Source: Psychroflexus torquis ATCC 700755 (lineage in GTDB: Bacteria; Bacteroidota; Bacteroidia; Flavobacteriales; Flavobacteriaceae). Taken from it: a DNA stretch of 64,000 nt. The notes under the pieces were generated by a model. The model was not told the origin of the DNA. It was given only the letters and a program-made list of their open reading frames with translations, and ran no database searches. Position numbers and translations under genes: made by a program. Numbering within the stretch: position 1 is the stretch's first letter; every line of letters starts with the position of its first letter. The stretch is from the NCBI RefSeq assembly GCF_000153485.2, contig NC_018721.1, positions 1,736,001 to 1,800,000 on the forward strand, read 5' to 3'. This document shows, in pieces, positions 8,915-17,770 of this stretch.

Positions 8915-9504
8915 CTCGAGGATGTCACTTCGAGCCTGCCTGCGTTCCTTGGAAGGCAGGTGATTTTCGATAGAAAATTGTATCGAGAAGTGCTTTGAAG
9001 TTATGAGATTAGACGAGTTCTCGATACAAATTTCACTTTTTTCAAAAGCAAAATTCACTCGAACTGACATTCATTCAATTAATAATTTTTAATTAAAAAT
9101 TATTAATTGAATGAATGTCAGTTCACTGTTCGTTATTCTGTGTTCAGCAATCCTTATTCAATATTCGGTATTCACCACTCACCTCTCACGGCTACTCACT
9201 ACCGACTAATATCTCCCTTAGGCTTAATCGAGTTCTCGATACAAATTTCACTTTTTTCAAAAGCAAAATTCACTCGAACTGACATTGACAGAAGAAAATT
9301 TGAATTGTAAATTTTGAAATTTTAAATATGAAATATACTTCACCACTCACCTCTCACAACTAACGACTCACTTATCACTTCGAGCCTGCCTGCGTTCCTT
9401 GGTAGGCAGGTGATTTTCGATAGAAAATTGTATCGAGAAGTAGTTTGAAGTTTTTAGCTAAAAGAGTTCTCGATACAAATTTCACTTTTTTCAAAAGCAA
9501 AATT
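8915..9504. repeat. Run of CTTCGAG/CTCGA repeats, two with nested CCTGCC hairpins
   Basis: Imperfect hairpin units CTTCGAG...TGATTTTCGATAG...TATCGAGAAGT at about 8926 and 9377, each split after CTTCGAG by a small hairpin CCTGCCTGCGTTCCTTGG(A/T)AGGCAGG. Facing units CTCGATACAAATTTCAC...CTCGAACTGAC stand at 9015, 9234 and 9467, the last cut short at 9504. AT-rich filler (ctcacctctcac...) lies between. No gene seen. Confidence 0.75.
9061..9124. repeat. 64-bp perfect palindrome without spacer
   Basis: The left half runs from gaactgacattcattcaatt to the centre at 9092/9093. The right half 9093-9124 is its exact reverse complement over all 32 positions. It lies where a CTCGA...GAACTGAC repeat meets an AT-rich stretch, as if a repeat end had been copied back on itself. 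Read directly from the sequence. Confidence 0.9.
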
Positions 9505-9556
9505 CATCTGCCATATCGTCCACAAATAAAAACTCCCGAAAAGGAGTTCCAGAAAT
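9505..9556 (-). pseudogene. Fossil fragment of a GDP-L-fucose synthase gene
   Basis: The minus strand encodes SGTPFREFLFVDDMAD, which matches SGTPIREFLHVDDMAD of the fcl copy at 10904-11641 at 14 of 16 positions. At its downstream end it is fused to a truncated CTCGATACA repeat; at its upstream end it lies 12 bp from the ATPase stop codon. It is a remnant of a second fcl copy, same orientation. The stretch also holds a small stem (AACTCC/GGGAGTT, 9531-9550) followed on the minus strand by a T-rich run that could now end ATPase transcription. Confidence 0.7.
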
Positions 9557-9567
9557 TATATTCAAAG

Positions 9568-10788
9568 TTAAGTAAGTAAAAAACTTCTTAGGTCTTGGGT
9601 CTCGATTCCTGCAACTGTATTTCCGGAAAAGCTTTCCATGGTAACTACCTTTTTGGGATAATTATCTTTAATTTGTTTTAGATTGCCAAACTCACGTTCT
9701 AGCGTAGCAGGATCATTAATAGTTAAAGCCACCTGCACATATAATTTTTCTCCTTCTTTTTCTGCAATAAAATCTACTTCTTTGTTCCCCAGCATTCCTA
9801 CCTGTACTTTATATCCTTTAAAAAGCAGATGATTATATACTACGTTCTCCATGATCTTTCCCCTATCCTCCAACCTGAATCCCCAGAGTCCGTTCCGGAT
9901 GCCCAGGTTTTCAAAATAATACTTTTCGCCTATCTCGAACAACCGCTTCCCAATTAAATCGTAGCGCCCCACTTTATGGACTAAAAAAGCATTTACCAAA
10001 TGCTGTATATAATTCTGTACTTGGTTGGGCGCCATCTTTACGCGCTGAGACTTTAAAAAATCACTGATCTTTTTTGCAGAAAAGATGCTGCCTGTATGTG
10101 CCGCTAAAAACAAAACCAACTGTTCCAGAAAATTAACATTCCGAATAGCATAACGATTAATGATATCCCGGTAAACAATACTCTGGTAGATATTCTTTAA
10201 ATATTCAAATACCACTTCGTCTTTCAGTTCCAAATGAATGAGATAGGGAAGCCCACCGAATTTGAGATATTTGTTTAAACTCTCCTCATTTTCTGTTAGC
10301 CCGTGAAAAGATATAAACTCTGGGTAAGCAAGACTAAAAACCTCTATGGCAATATATCTACCACTGAGATGTCCTGCGATGTCCCCCGACAATAAATTAG
10401 CGTTGCTGCCAGTACAATAGAGATCCAGATTGGTTTGAAGTAATAAGGAACGAAGGGCATCCCCAAAATTTTCAATATCTTGGATCTCATCAATAAAAAC
10501 ATAGGTTTTTCCAGATTTCGCTTTATGAGCCTGTACATATTCATGTAAATCTTGGGCAGTCTTTATAAATGAAAAAGCTAGATCTTCTTTATTGATATAA
10601 ATAATCGTTCCGCTGCTATCATTTTCTTTGATCCATTGTATGATCTGAAAAAGCAAATAGCTCTTACCTACACGCCGCTGACCCGTTAACACCTTAATAA
10701 TATTCTGCCCGATGAATGGCCGCACCTTCTCTAAATAATGAGAACGTTTATGTATATTATCTGGAATCACTAAATTATTTTCTATCAT
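9568..10788 (-). CDS. AAA_14/DUF4143-type ATP-binding protein
   Basis: 406 residues, usual length. Walker A GQRRVGKS (36-43), Walker B YVFIDEIQDI near 95-104, and a sensor-like LYCTGSNANLLSG. A winged-helix-like middle segment (AKKISDFLKSQRVKMAPNQVQNYIQHLVNAFLVHKV) is followed by the DUF4143 region with a PD-(D/E)xK-like pattern (NKEVDFIAEKEGEKLYVQVA). This family is abundant and often multi-copy in Bacteroidetes; no function is established. It has no operon partner. A palindrome pair straddling a TATATTTG box lies just upstream (10794-10827), pointing to its own promoter and probably autoregulation. The fcl fragment directly downstream suggests insertion among fcl remains. Confidence 0.85.
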   Translation of the reverse strand: MIENNLVIPDNIHKRSHYLEKVRPFIGQNIIKVLTGQRRVGKSYLLFQIIQWIKENDSSGTIIYINKEDLAFSFIKTAQDLHEYVQAHKAKSGKTYVFIDEIQDIENFGDALRSLLLQTNLDLYCTGSNANLLSGDIAGHLSGRYIAIEVFSLAYPEFISFHGLTENEESLNKYLKFGGLPYLIHLELKDEVVFEYLKNIYQSIVYRDIINRYAIRNVNFLEQLVLFLAAHTGSIFSAKKISDFLKSQRVKMAPNQVQNYIQHLVNAFLVHKVGRYDLIGKRLFEIGEKYYFENLGIRNGLWGFRLEDRGKIMENVVYNHLLFKGYKVQVGMLGNKEVDFIAEKEGEKLYVQVALTINDPATLEREFGNLKQIKDNYPKKVVTMESFSGNTVAGIETQDLRSFLLT

Positions 10789-10793
10789 TATGA

Positions 10794-10827
10794 TTATAAC
10801 TTTTTACAAATATAGCAAAAGTTATAA
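10794..10827 (-). promoter_or_regulatory. -7 box flanked by inverted repeat upstream of the ATPase gene
   Basis: TTATAACTTTT (10794-10804) and AAAAGTTATAA (10817-10827) are exact inverted copies separated by 12 bp. That spacer carries, on the minus strand, TATATTTG (10814-10807), a perfect match to the Bacteroidetes -7 consensus TAnnTTTG. The arrangement is that of an operator overlapping a promoter. The other ATPase gene has a comparable arrangement with a different palindrome (17771-17834). Confidence 0.55.
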
Positions 10828-10903
10828 GTATGTTTATGTCTTTTGGGTTGTGGTTAGTGAGGAGTGAGCTTTATTGCTCATTGTTTATTGCTATTAACTG
10901 CAT

Positions 10904-11641
10904 TTACAATTTCACTTGTTTATACTTATTTTCATTCTCTAAAAACCAATTATAACTACTTTCAATCCCATCTTCCAAATTAGTAGAAGCCTGCCAACCT
11001 GCTTTTTTCATCTTATCTACATTCATCAATTTTCTTGGAGTACCATCTGGTTTAGAACTATCCCAAACGATCTCGCCATTATGCCCCACTACTTTTTGAA
11101 TGGTTTCTGCTAGTTCTTTTATAGTGAGATCCTTACCTGTTCCAATATTATATAAGTGTTCCGGCAATTTATTTTCTAAAGCGAAGACTACCGCATCTGC
11201 CATATCGTCTACATGTAAAAATTCACGTATTGGAGTTCCACTACCCCATAATTCAACGGGCTCGTTATTATTAAGCTTGGCTTCGTGAAACTTACGAATC
11301 ATGGCAGGAAGAACATGTGACGTTTTTAAATCAAAATTATCGTTAGGACCATATAAATTCGTAGGCATAAGACTCACAAAATCCCTACCGTATTGCTTGC
11401 GGATAGCCTCACAGGCCATCACCCCTGCAATTTTTGCAATGGCATACCACTCAGTAGTGGGCTCTAAACTACCCGTTAACAAATACTCTTTCTTCAAGGG
11501 TTGGGGAGCCAGTTTAGGATAAATGCAAGAGCTTCCTAAAAAGATAAATTTTTTAGCTTCCGTACTATGAGCAGTGTCTATAAGATTATTTTGAATTGTA
11601 AATTTTGGAATTTTAAATATGAAATCTGGTTTACTTCTCAA
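10904..11641 (-). pseudogene. fcl: GDP-L-fucose synthase, 5'-truncated
   Basis: The intact enzyme (about 310 residues) reduces GDP-4-keto-6-deoxymannose to GDP-L-fucose. Here family sequence begins only at IQNNLIDTAHSTEAKK and continues well: [24 protein letters not shown]-like segment, catalytic Y-x-x-x-K in EWYAIAKIAG, NLYGPNDNFD, SGTPIREFLHVDDMADA. The N-terminal NAD(P)-binding Rossmann part, roughly 75-80 residues with GxxGxxG, is missing. In its place is a short AT-rich stretch (aattttggaattttaaatatgaaatctggttt) resembling ones at 9300 and 16540. The only start codons left would be TTG 11641 or internal ones. A protein without the cofactor site should not work, so I call it a pseudogene. 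No gmd is seen in the window. Confidence 0.75.
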
Positions 11642-11685
11642 GACTATTCACTTACCACTAACGACCCATTTTCAGTCACAAATAA

Positions 11686-12009
11686 CTAATCCACAAAAGT
11701 TTCTTTTAAAACTTCTTTACACTTGTCTATTTCAGATTGTTTTAGTGAGTCAAAAACTTTGAGGACTCTTTGTTTGTCGATGGTTCGGACTTGATCTATG
11801 ACTATCATTCCTTTTTTACCATTGGATTCAACAGGTACTCGAGTGGGATAAGCTTTTAGAGTTGTTGTCATGGGTGCTACAACAATGGTCTTTAGAAATT
11901 TGTTCATTTCGTCTGGTGAAATGATGACACAAGGCCTTGTTTTTCTGATCTCACTTCCCGTTGTGGGATCTAAATTGACTAGAACAATTGAATATTGATT
12001 TAGTTCCAT
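11686..12009 (-). CDS. MazF/PemK-type mRNA interferase toxin
   Basis: 107 residues, normal size. MazF fold marks: an N-terminal segment QYSIVLVNLDPTTGSEIRKTRPCVIISPDEMN, where the Arg after the loop is the usual catalytic site; VVAPMTT; and GMIVIDQVRTIDKQRVLKV. Such toxins cut single-stranded mRNA at short motifs. Its start overlaps the end of the upstream antitoxin gene by 10 bp, the usual translational coupling of a toxin-antitoxin pair. It sits between the broken fcl and a repeat field, and may help keep this unstable region. Target sequence not predictable. Confidence 0.9.
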   Translation of the reverse strand: MELNQYSIVLVNLDPTTGSEIRKTRPCVIISPDEMNKFLKTIVVAPMTTTLKAYPTRVPVESNGKKGMIVIDQVRTIDKQRVLKVFDSLKQSEIDKCKEVLKETFVD

Positions 12010-12245
12010 TCTTCAAAGGTATCCTCTTCAAAAACATCATTGATAAGAAGGGTATCGTCATCATTTTTCGACATTTCTTTGAACTTTTTGTCCCAGTTTT
12101 TTCTAGGATTATGTATAGGTCTAAGAATAATTTGACCTTTTTCTAAAATGAGCTCAACTTTATCTTTAATCTGGTATTTTTCTAATATAGTTTTACTCAA
12201 CCTTAATCCTTTAGAGTTTCCTATTTTTATAATTGATACTTCCAT
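12000..12245 (-). CDS. MazE/AbrB-type antitoxin
   Basis: 81 residues. The N-terminal swapped-hairpin (SpoVT-AbrB) DNA-binding domain is clear: MEVSIIKIGNSKGLRLSKTIL, then YQIKDKVELILEKGQIILRPI. The acidic tail (NDDDTLLINDVFEEDTFEEWN) would wrap the toxin. It overlaps the toxin gene by 10 bp and is first in the operon, as usual. On the minus strand TAACTTTG (12272-12265), a perfect -7 box, lies 19 bp before the ATG. MazE proteins normally repress their own operon; the sequence does not show a clear operator. Confidence 0.88.
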   Translation of the reverse strand: MEVSIIKIGNSKGLRLSKTILEKYQIKDKVELILEKGQIILRPIHNPRKNWDKKFKEMSKNDDDTLLINDVFEEDTFEEWN

Positions 12246-12264
12246 AAGTTATAAAATGTGTATA

Positions 12265-12272
12265 CAAAGTTA
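12265..12272 (-). promoter_or_regulatory. Putative -7 box of the toxin-antitoxin operon
   Basis: TAACTTTG on the minus strand fits TAnnTTTG exactly, 19 bp upstream of the antitoxin start. No convincing -33 TTG at the expected distance was found. Confidence 0.4.
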
Positions 12273-12329
12273 TTACTTTTATTGTTGTTTTGTTCTATTA
12301 TTTTAAAATTTATACCAAACTCAAGACTT

Positions 12330-13990
12330 ATTTTAATATGGCTCCGATACGCCCCGTTATAAAAAAACGGGTCACTCAGCCACCAATTCACCCTTGTCAT
12401 TCCGACAGAGAAGTTCTTTTTACTTCGACGAGGAATCTCTCCCATTCCGTGCAAGGCGATAGCCGCGACGAGGAATCTTTCCCGTTCCGTGCAAGGCGAT
12501 AGCGAGATGCGGAATCTTTATAAGTGATGTAATTTCTTGTTTAATTTCTGGATAAAATTAGTGCTTTTATTCATTTTTTCCATTGATGAATCCCGAGGTG
12601 TCGGGAGAACCAAAAAAGACTAGGCTTATTTTTATGTCTTAGAAAACTACAAAAGCGGTTCCTCCACGCAAAGCAAACCGTTTCACTAGCGCTTTGCTCC
12701 ATTATCCTTTCTTCACCACTTTTTTGTTTTCTAACCTCCATAAAAAGTAGGCCGTTTTCTTTGTGTCGAGAAGCCTAAAGGCTCGAGGCTGTCACTTCGA
12801 GTGATTTTCGATAGAAAATTGTATCGAGAAGTAGTTTAAAGTTAGGAGATTAGTTCATGTCTCTATATCATTTTCTCTCTCTTTTCTTTTTTGCATCGCC
12901 CAATCCCGAAGGGTCGGGAGAAACAAAAAAGACTAGGCTTATTTTTATGTCTTAGAAAACTACAAAAGCGGTTCCTCCACGCAAAGCAAACCGTTTCACT
13001 AGTGCTTTGCTCCATTATCCTTTCTTCACCACTTTTTTGTTTTCTAACCTCCATAAAAAGTAGGCCGTTTTCTAACTATCGTGGAACTTGACGCCTCAAG
13101 GCTGTCACTTCGAGTGATTTTCGATAGAAAATTGTATCGAGAAGTAGTTTGAAGTTATGAGATTAATCCAGCTTTCTATATCATTTACTCTCTCTTTTCT
13201 TTTTTGCATCGCCCAATCCCGAAGGGTCGGGAGAAACAAAAAAGACTAGGCTTACGAAATTCAGTCTAAAATTTACGTTTGCTGTCTAAATTTTAGAAAC
13301 TCGGCTGAAAAAAACAGCCTCAAACAGTCTAAAATTTTACGTCATCTTCACTTTAATTTTTACGGCTGAATTTAGTAGGCCGTTTTTCTTTGTATCGTGA
13401 AACTTGACGCCTTGAATTTACTATTGTCATTCCGACAGAGAAGTTCTTTTTACTTCGACGAGGAATCTTACCCATTCCGTGCAAGGCGGTAGCCGCGATG
13501 CGGAATCTTGTCATTCCGTGCGAGCGATAGCGAGATGCGGAATCCTTATAAGTGATGTAATTTCTTGTTTAATTTCTGGATAAAATTAGTGCTTTCATTC
13601 ATTTTTTCCATTGATGAAAAAACGAACCAAAAAAATCTAGGCTTATTTTTATGTCTTTGAAAACTACAAAAGCGGCTCCTCCACGCAAAGCAAACCGTTT
13701 CACTAGTGCTTTGCTCCTTCATCCTTTCTTCACCACTTTTTTGTTTTCTAATCTCCATAAAAAGTAGGCCGTTTTCTAACAGTCGAGAGGTGCTTCGAAA
13801 TCAGTTACTCAGTCGAGTTCTCGATACAATAGTTTTGGTCTTTCGCCACAAACCCATTACTCGAACTGACATTTATTCAATTCAAAATTAATTTTACTCA
13901 CGTCTAACCACTCAAAACTATTCGCTCACCACTAATATCTCATTTAGGCTTAATCGAGAACTGACATTTATTCAATTCAAAATAAAGGCA
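12330..13990. repeat. Repeat field between the toxin-antitoxin pair and ugd copy 1
   Basis: In order: GTGGCTCCGATACG hairpin, TCATTCCGACAGAG unit and two ATTCCGTG hairpins (12337-12515); b-form element with nested TCCCGAGGTGTCGGGA hairpin (12560-12755); CTTCGAG unit (12796); partial b form with TCCCGAAGGGTCGGGA (12890-13075); CTTCGAG unit (13105); a form (13195-13390); TCATTCCGACAGAG and ATTCCGTG units (13425-13540); b form (13590-13775); CTCGATACAATAG unit (13814-13872). Open frames here recur with the repeats on the minus strand (MEVRKQKSGEER...) and are not accepted as genes. Confidence 0.75.
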
Positions 13991-14027
13991 TTTTCATCTT
14001 ACGACGAAAACACCCTATTTATAGATA

Positions 14028-15428
14028 TTAGTTGCCAATAATATTCAAATTAAATCCGAGTGCTTCCATCCTGATTTGGTCTAGTATTCGTCGACCATCA
14101 AAAACAAAAGCTGGTTTGTACATATCGTCATAGACGCTTTTCCAGTCTAAAGATTTGAACTCATCCCATTCTGTCATCACCGCAATAGCATGGGCATTTT
14201 GACAAGCCTCTTTAGCGGTTTTGACAACTTTCACTCGTTGGCGAATGGTTTCAGAATCATGATGACCTAAATACTCCAAGTCAGCATAAATTTGTTCTGT
14301 CTTAACTTTCGGATCATAAACAATAACATCAGCTTGCTCACTAAGGAGATAATCTGATACATAAATCGCCGCCGACTCCCTCGTATCATTGGTATCTTTT
14401 TTGAAAGCCCAACCTAGCATCGCTATTTGCTTACCAGAGACTGTATTATATAGTGTTTTAACAATATTTTTGGCAAAACGGAGCTTTTGGTGGTCATTGA
14501 GTATAATCACTTGCTCCCAATAATCCGCCACTTCTTGAAGTCCTAAGGACTTAGATATGTAGACTAGATTGAGAATATCCTTTTGAAAGCAAGAGCCCCC
14601 AAAACCAACAGAAGACTTTAAAAACTTAGAACCAATTCTGGAATCCATACCTATAGCACGTGCCACTTCATCGACATTTGCGCCTGTTTTTTCACAAATT
14701 TCACTCATGGCATTAATACTTGAGATCCGTTGTGCTAAAAATGCATTGGCAGTGAGTTTGCTCAACTCCGAAGACCAAACATTGGTCGTCAAAATTTGAG
14801 CCTTTGGTACCCAATGGGCATAGACATCTACTAAAGTCTGCATAGCCGCTTGACCTTCTGCTGTATGTGTATCGCCACCTATCAAGATACGATCAGGATC
14901 TAATAAATCATCAATAGCCGTCCCTTCAGCCAGAAACTCTGGATTAGACAAAATTTGAAAATTGACACCATTCCCAGTATTATGAAGTATATCCTTAAGC
15001 GCCTCTGCTGTTCTCACTGGCAATGTTGACTTTTCGACGATAATTTTGTCAGTCTTCGCTACACGCGCAATTTGGCGAGCGCATAGTTCGATAAATTTAA
15101 GATCAGCGGCCATACCTTTACCGATACCATACGTTTTAGTTGGGGTGTTTACTGAAATAAAAATAATATCCGCTTGATCAATAGCTTCATCTACTTTTGT
15201 GGAGAAAAATAGATTTCTGTCACGTGTTTCCGCGACAATTTCAGATAAGCCAGGTTCATAAATCGGAATGTGTTCTACATTGGGATCATTCCAAGCTGCC
15301 ACTCGTGATTCGTTGATATCAACCACATGAACTTTAATTTCTGGGCATTTCTGGGCAATTACAGCCATTGTTGGTCCACCTACATAACCTGCTCCAATAC
15401 AGCAGATGTTTTTTATTGTTTTAGTCAT
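14028..15428 (-). CDS. ugd: UDP-glucose 6-dehydrogenase, copy 1
   Basis: 466 residues from the chosen ATG 15428 ([18 protein letters not shown]); an in-frame ATG at 15449 would add seven residues not typical of the family. It oxidises UDP-glucose to UDP-glucuronate with two NAD+. Domains: N-terminal Rossmann [14 protein letters not shown], central dimer domain, catalytic Cys in [10 protein letters not shown], and C-terminal domain with [19 protein letters not shown]. It belongs to the long form resembling animal UGDH. A second copy lies at 18563-19963; the proteins differ at only a few C-terminal residues (SVYDD/SIYDD, QIRMEA/QTSMEA, NLNI/NVNI). UDP-glucuronate would feed the epimerase at 6447-7463. 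Confidence 0.95.
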   Translation of the reverse strand: MTKTIKNICCIGAGYVGGPTMAVIAQKCPEIKVHVVDINESRVAAWNDPNVEHIPIYEPGLSEIVAETRDRNLFFSTKVDEAIDQADIIFISVNTPTKTYGIGKGMAADLKFIELCARQIARVAKTDKIIVEKSTLPVRTAEALKDILHNTGNGVNFQILSNPEFLAEGTAIDDLLDPDRILIGGDTHTAEGQAAMQTLVDVYAHWVPKAQILTTNVWSSELSKLTANAFLAQRISSINAMSEICEKTGANVDEVARAIGMDSRIGSKFLKSSVGFGGSCFQKDILNLVYISKSLGLQEVADYWEQVIILNDHQKLRFAKNIVKTLYNTVSGKQIAMLGWAFKKDTNDTRESAAIYVSDYLLSEQADVIVYDPKVKTEQIYADLEYLGHHDSETIRQRVKVVKTAKEACQNAHAIAVMTEWDEFKSLDWKSVYDDMYKPAFVFDGRRILDQIRMEALGFNLNIIGN

Positions 15429-15510
15429 TGTATTTGTTAGTGAAATCATTAATTAATAATAGATCTTTATGTTTTTTAATTCTAAGTTATTGTCATTGAA
15501 AGCTTAAAGA

Positions 15511-15540
15511 TTGTTTTATTAAATAAATTTAATAAAACAA
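15511..15540. repeat. Perfect inverted repeat upstream of ugd copy 1
   Basis: TTGTTTTATTAAA and TTTAATAAAACAA are exact inverted copies around a 4-bp centre. The same element lies at 20046-20075 upstream of ugd copy 2, at the same distance from the start codon. It could be an operator or mRNA stem; it may just be part of the duplicated segment. Confidence 0.6.
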
Positions 15541-15651
15541 GATTACGAAATTATAGTTTTTTTATAAGTAATTGTTCTAGTCGTCCAAATTTTAGATGAA
15601 AAGTTCAAAACATGAAATGATATCTAGTCCACCGATCACTTCGAGGCTTTC

Positions 15652-16065
15652 ATTCCGTGCAAGGCTATAGCCGCGATGCGGAATCTTTGTAGGTGGTCTT
15701 CTGAATATTGAAAAAATCTATCTCAACGTGGCTTCGATACAACCCGCAACAAAAACGGGTCACTCAGCCACCAATTCACTATTCTTCCCATTCCGTACAA
15801 GGCGATAGCCGCGATGCGGAATCTTTGTAGGTGGTGTTCTGAATATTGAAAAAATCTATCTCAACGTGGCTTCGATACAACCCGCAACAAAAACGGGTCA
15901 CTCAGCCACCAATTCACTATTCTTCCCATTCCGTGCAAGGCGATAGCCGCGATGCGGAATCTTTGTAGGTGGTGTTCTGAATATTGAAAAAATCTATCTC
16001 AACGTGGCTTCGATACAACCCGCAACAAAAACGGGTCACTCAGCCACCGATTCACTGTTGTCATT
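15652..16065. repeat. Tandem array of three 138-bp repeat units
   Basis: Unit starts at ATTCCGTG/ATTCCGTAC at 15652, 15790 and 15928, an exact 138-bp period. Each unit holds the ATTCCG...CGGAAT hairpin, the spacer ctttgtaggtggtgttctgaatattgaaaaaatc-type stretch, and the GTGGCTTCGATAC...GGGTCACTCAGCCAC hairpin. The array runs into a TCATTCCGACAGAG unit at about 16062 and another ATTCCGTG hairpin at about 16110. Copies are almost identical. The matching array upstream of ugd copy 2 has four units. Confidence 0.85.
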
Positions 16066-16137
16066 CCGACAGAGAAGTTCTTTTTACTTCGACGAGGAAT
16101 CTTTATTATTCCGTGCAAGGCGATAGCCGCGATGCGG

Positions 16138-16483
16138 AATCTTTTCAAGTGTAACTCTTTATTTAAGATTTAGATAGAACTAGTGCTTTTATTCATTTTT
16201 TCCATTGATGAATCCCGAGGTGTCGGGAGAACCATTCTGCCTTCTCAACCGCAGGTAGGCAGGAAAAATCTAGGATTATTTTTCTTTGAAATTTTTCTTG
16301 AATACTATTCATTATTGCTTATTGTGTTAAGCAATAATAGATAATAAATGCTTGTTACATTAAGCAGTGTGATTTCAAAAATTATTTAAACTCACCTCTC
16401 ACCACTGTTCACTCATGACTCATTGACCCTTAGTCTTAATCGAGTTCTCGATACAAATTTCACTTTTTTCAAAAGCGAAATTC
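16138..16483. repeat. Long direct repeat flanking the second ATPase gene, left copy
   Basis: About 345 bp, nearly identical to 17994-18339. It contains a CTAGGCTT-type element with nested TCCCGAGGTGTCGGGA and CCGCAGGTAGGCAGG hairpins, an AT-rich stretch with gcttattgtgttaagcaataat, the phrase ctcacctctcaccactgttcactc, and a CTCGATACAAATTTCAC unit. Just to the right (16484-16510) a CCTGCC hairpin interrupts the CTCGATACA unit. Confidence 0.8.
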
Positions 16484-16585
16484 ACCTGCCTACCAAGGAA
16501 CGCAGGCAGGCTCGAACTAACATTAACAGAAAAAAATTTGAATTTGAAATATGAAATCTGGTTTACCAATCTACCCATTATGATT

Positions 16586-17755
16586 TCAATACATCAATCC
16601 AAAATGCCATAGGGGAATGGTATTCAGAAAACCTCTTTCTATGTCATCTTTAACTAAAAATCCTTTTTCAGCATTTTTAATTTGTTTTAAGTCTTTATTT
16701 TTTCCTCCAATTTCAAAATCCATGGTATCCACTTTAAAATCACCTAATACCGATGAAGATACTTGATGATTCACTCTTAACTGATTCAGAAAGAAGGTTT
16801 CCCTTACATTTCCTGTATTTTGATGTTCTTCAGCTAAATTATATACTAAATTGGTGTTGTCCAAATACACTTTATCTACCTTTCCCAAAGCCCGAATTCC
16901 TTTTGTAGGACCTCTCAACTGAGCAACCATACCTGCTTCTTCCATATAAAGAAGATAATCGGCTATGTTATTTCGACTGATTTTAAGCATTTCGGCAATT
17001 TTACTCATATTCGGTTTAAACGGTACGCTCTGAGCCACAATAGCTAGTAATTGCTTCAATTTTCTGCCTGTCGCTACATTCATTTCTGCATAAGTAGGAA
17101 TATCTACTTCCAATGTTTGATTGACGACCTGCTGTAATTTCAAACCGAAATCATCTTCTTTGGCATAGGGGTAGTAACCTTTCTTAAGATAGTCAGCAAA
17201 CAAAGGAAGCGGGTGGGGAATTTGCGGCACAACTACCTGATGATTCACGATGTCCTCCAAGGTAAATTTCGGCACTTGTTTCTGATGAAACAGCGTTAAA
17301 TATTCACGAAAAGATAAGCCTTGCATAGTATAAACCACAGCTCTTCTACTCAAATCTGAACTGCCTTTTTTGATATCAAGCACTGACGAACCAGTAAAAA
17401 CCACTTTCAAATCTTGATGATAATCGTAAATTAATTTCAGCTCTTTAGACCAATCAGGATATTTGTGTATTTCGTCTATAAACAAATATTTGCCTCCCGA
17501 TTTTACAAAATCCTCAGCAAGATCAGTTAAACGGTTTTTGGCAAAATAAAAATCCTCGGCTGTAACGTAAAGTGTTTGTTGAAAATTCAGATTGCTTTTG
17601 ATGTATTGCAAAACTAAAGTAGTTTTACCAACACCCCTTGGACCTATAAGCCCAACTAGTCTGTTTTGCCAATTCATCTGATGGTAAGAATAGCGAATAA
17701 ATTCTGTATCTACCCGGGCAATCAATTGATTTGAATATTCAAATAAACTATCCAT
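16586..17755 (-). CDS. AAA_14/DUF4143-type ATP-binding protein
   Basis: 389 residues, usual length. Walker A GPRGVGKTT (38-46), Walker B KYLFIDEIHKYPDW (about 89-102), VVFTGSSVLDI sensor segment, winged-helix-like middle (MSKIAEMLKISRNNIADYLLYMEEAGMVAQL), and a C-terminal DUF4143 part with a nuclease-like DFEIGGKNK pattern. It belongs to the same broad family as 9568-10788 but is only distantly similar. It is a single gene between two 345-bp direct repeats and between the two ugd copies, which fits arrival by, or survival of, a repeat-mediated rearrangement. Paired palindromes and a TATATTTG box lie upstream. Molecular function unknown. Confidence 0.85.
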   Translation of the reverse strand: MDSLFEYSNQLIARVDTEFIRYSYHQMNWQNRLVGLIGPRGVGKTTLVLQYIKSNLNFQQTLYVTAEDFYFAKNRLTDLAEDFVKSGGKYLFIDEIHKYPDWSKELKLIYDYHQDLKVVFTGSSVLDIKKGSSDLSRRAVVYTMQGLSFREYLTLFHQKQVPKFTLEDIVNHQVVVPQIPHPLPLFADYLKKGYYPYAKEDDFGLKLQQVVNQTLEVDIPTYAEMNVATGRKLKQLLAIVAQSVPFKPNMSKIAEMLKISRNNIADYLLYMEEAGMVAQLRGPTKGIRALGKVDKVYLDNTNLVYNLAEEHQNTGNVRETFFLNQLRVNHQVSSSVLGDFKVDTMDFEIGGKNKDLKQIKNAEKGFLVKDDIERGFLNTIPLWHFGLMY

Positions 17756-17770
17756 TGCTATTTATTTATG

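Noticed and set aside
9568..10788. ATPase genes as toxin-antitoxin or defence genes
   Set aside because: Only one gene at each place, no partner gene and no nuclease or effector domain beyond a weak PD-(D/E)xK-like pattern. Function left open.
12863..13091. Open frames on both strands within the repeat fields (for example 12863-13054 minus, 12891-13091 plus)
   Set aside because: They are carried along with dispersed repeats, overlap each other, and have no promoter or family match.
15652..16065. Regularly spaced repeats that could suggest a CRISPR array
   Set aside because: The period is 138 bp, the whole unit repeats including the supposed spacers, and no cas gene is present. It is an ordinary tandem array of dispersed hairpin repeats.
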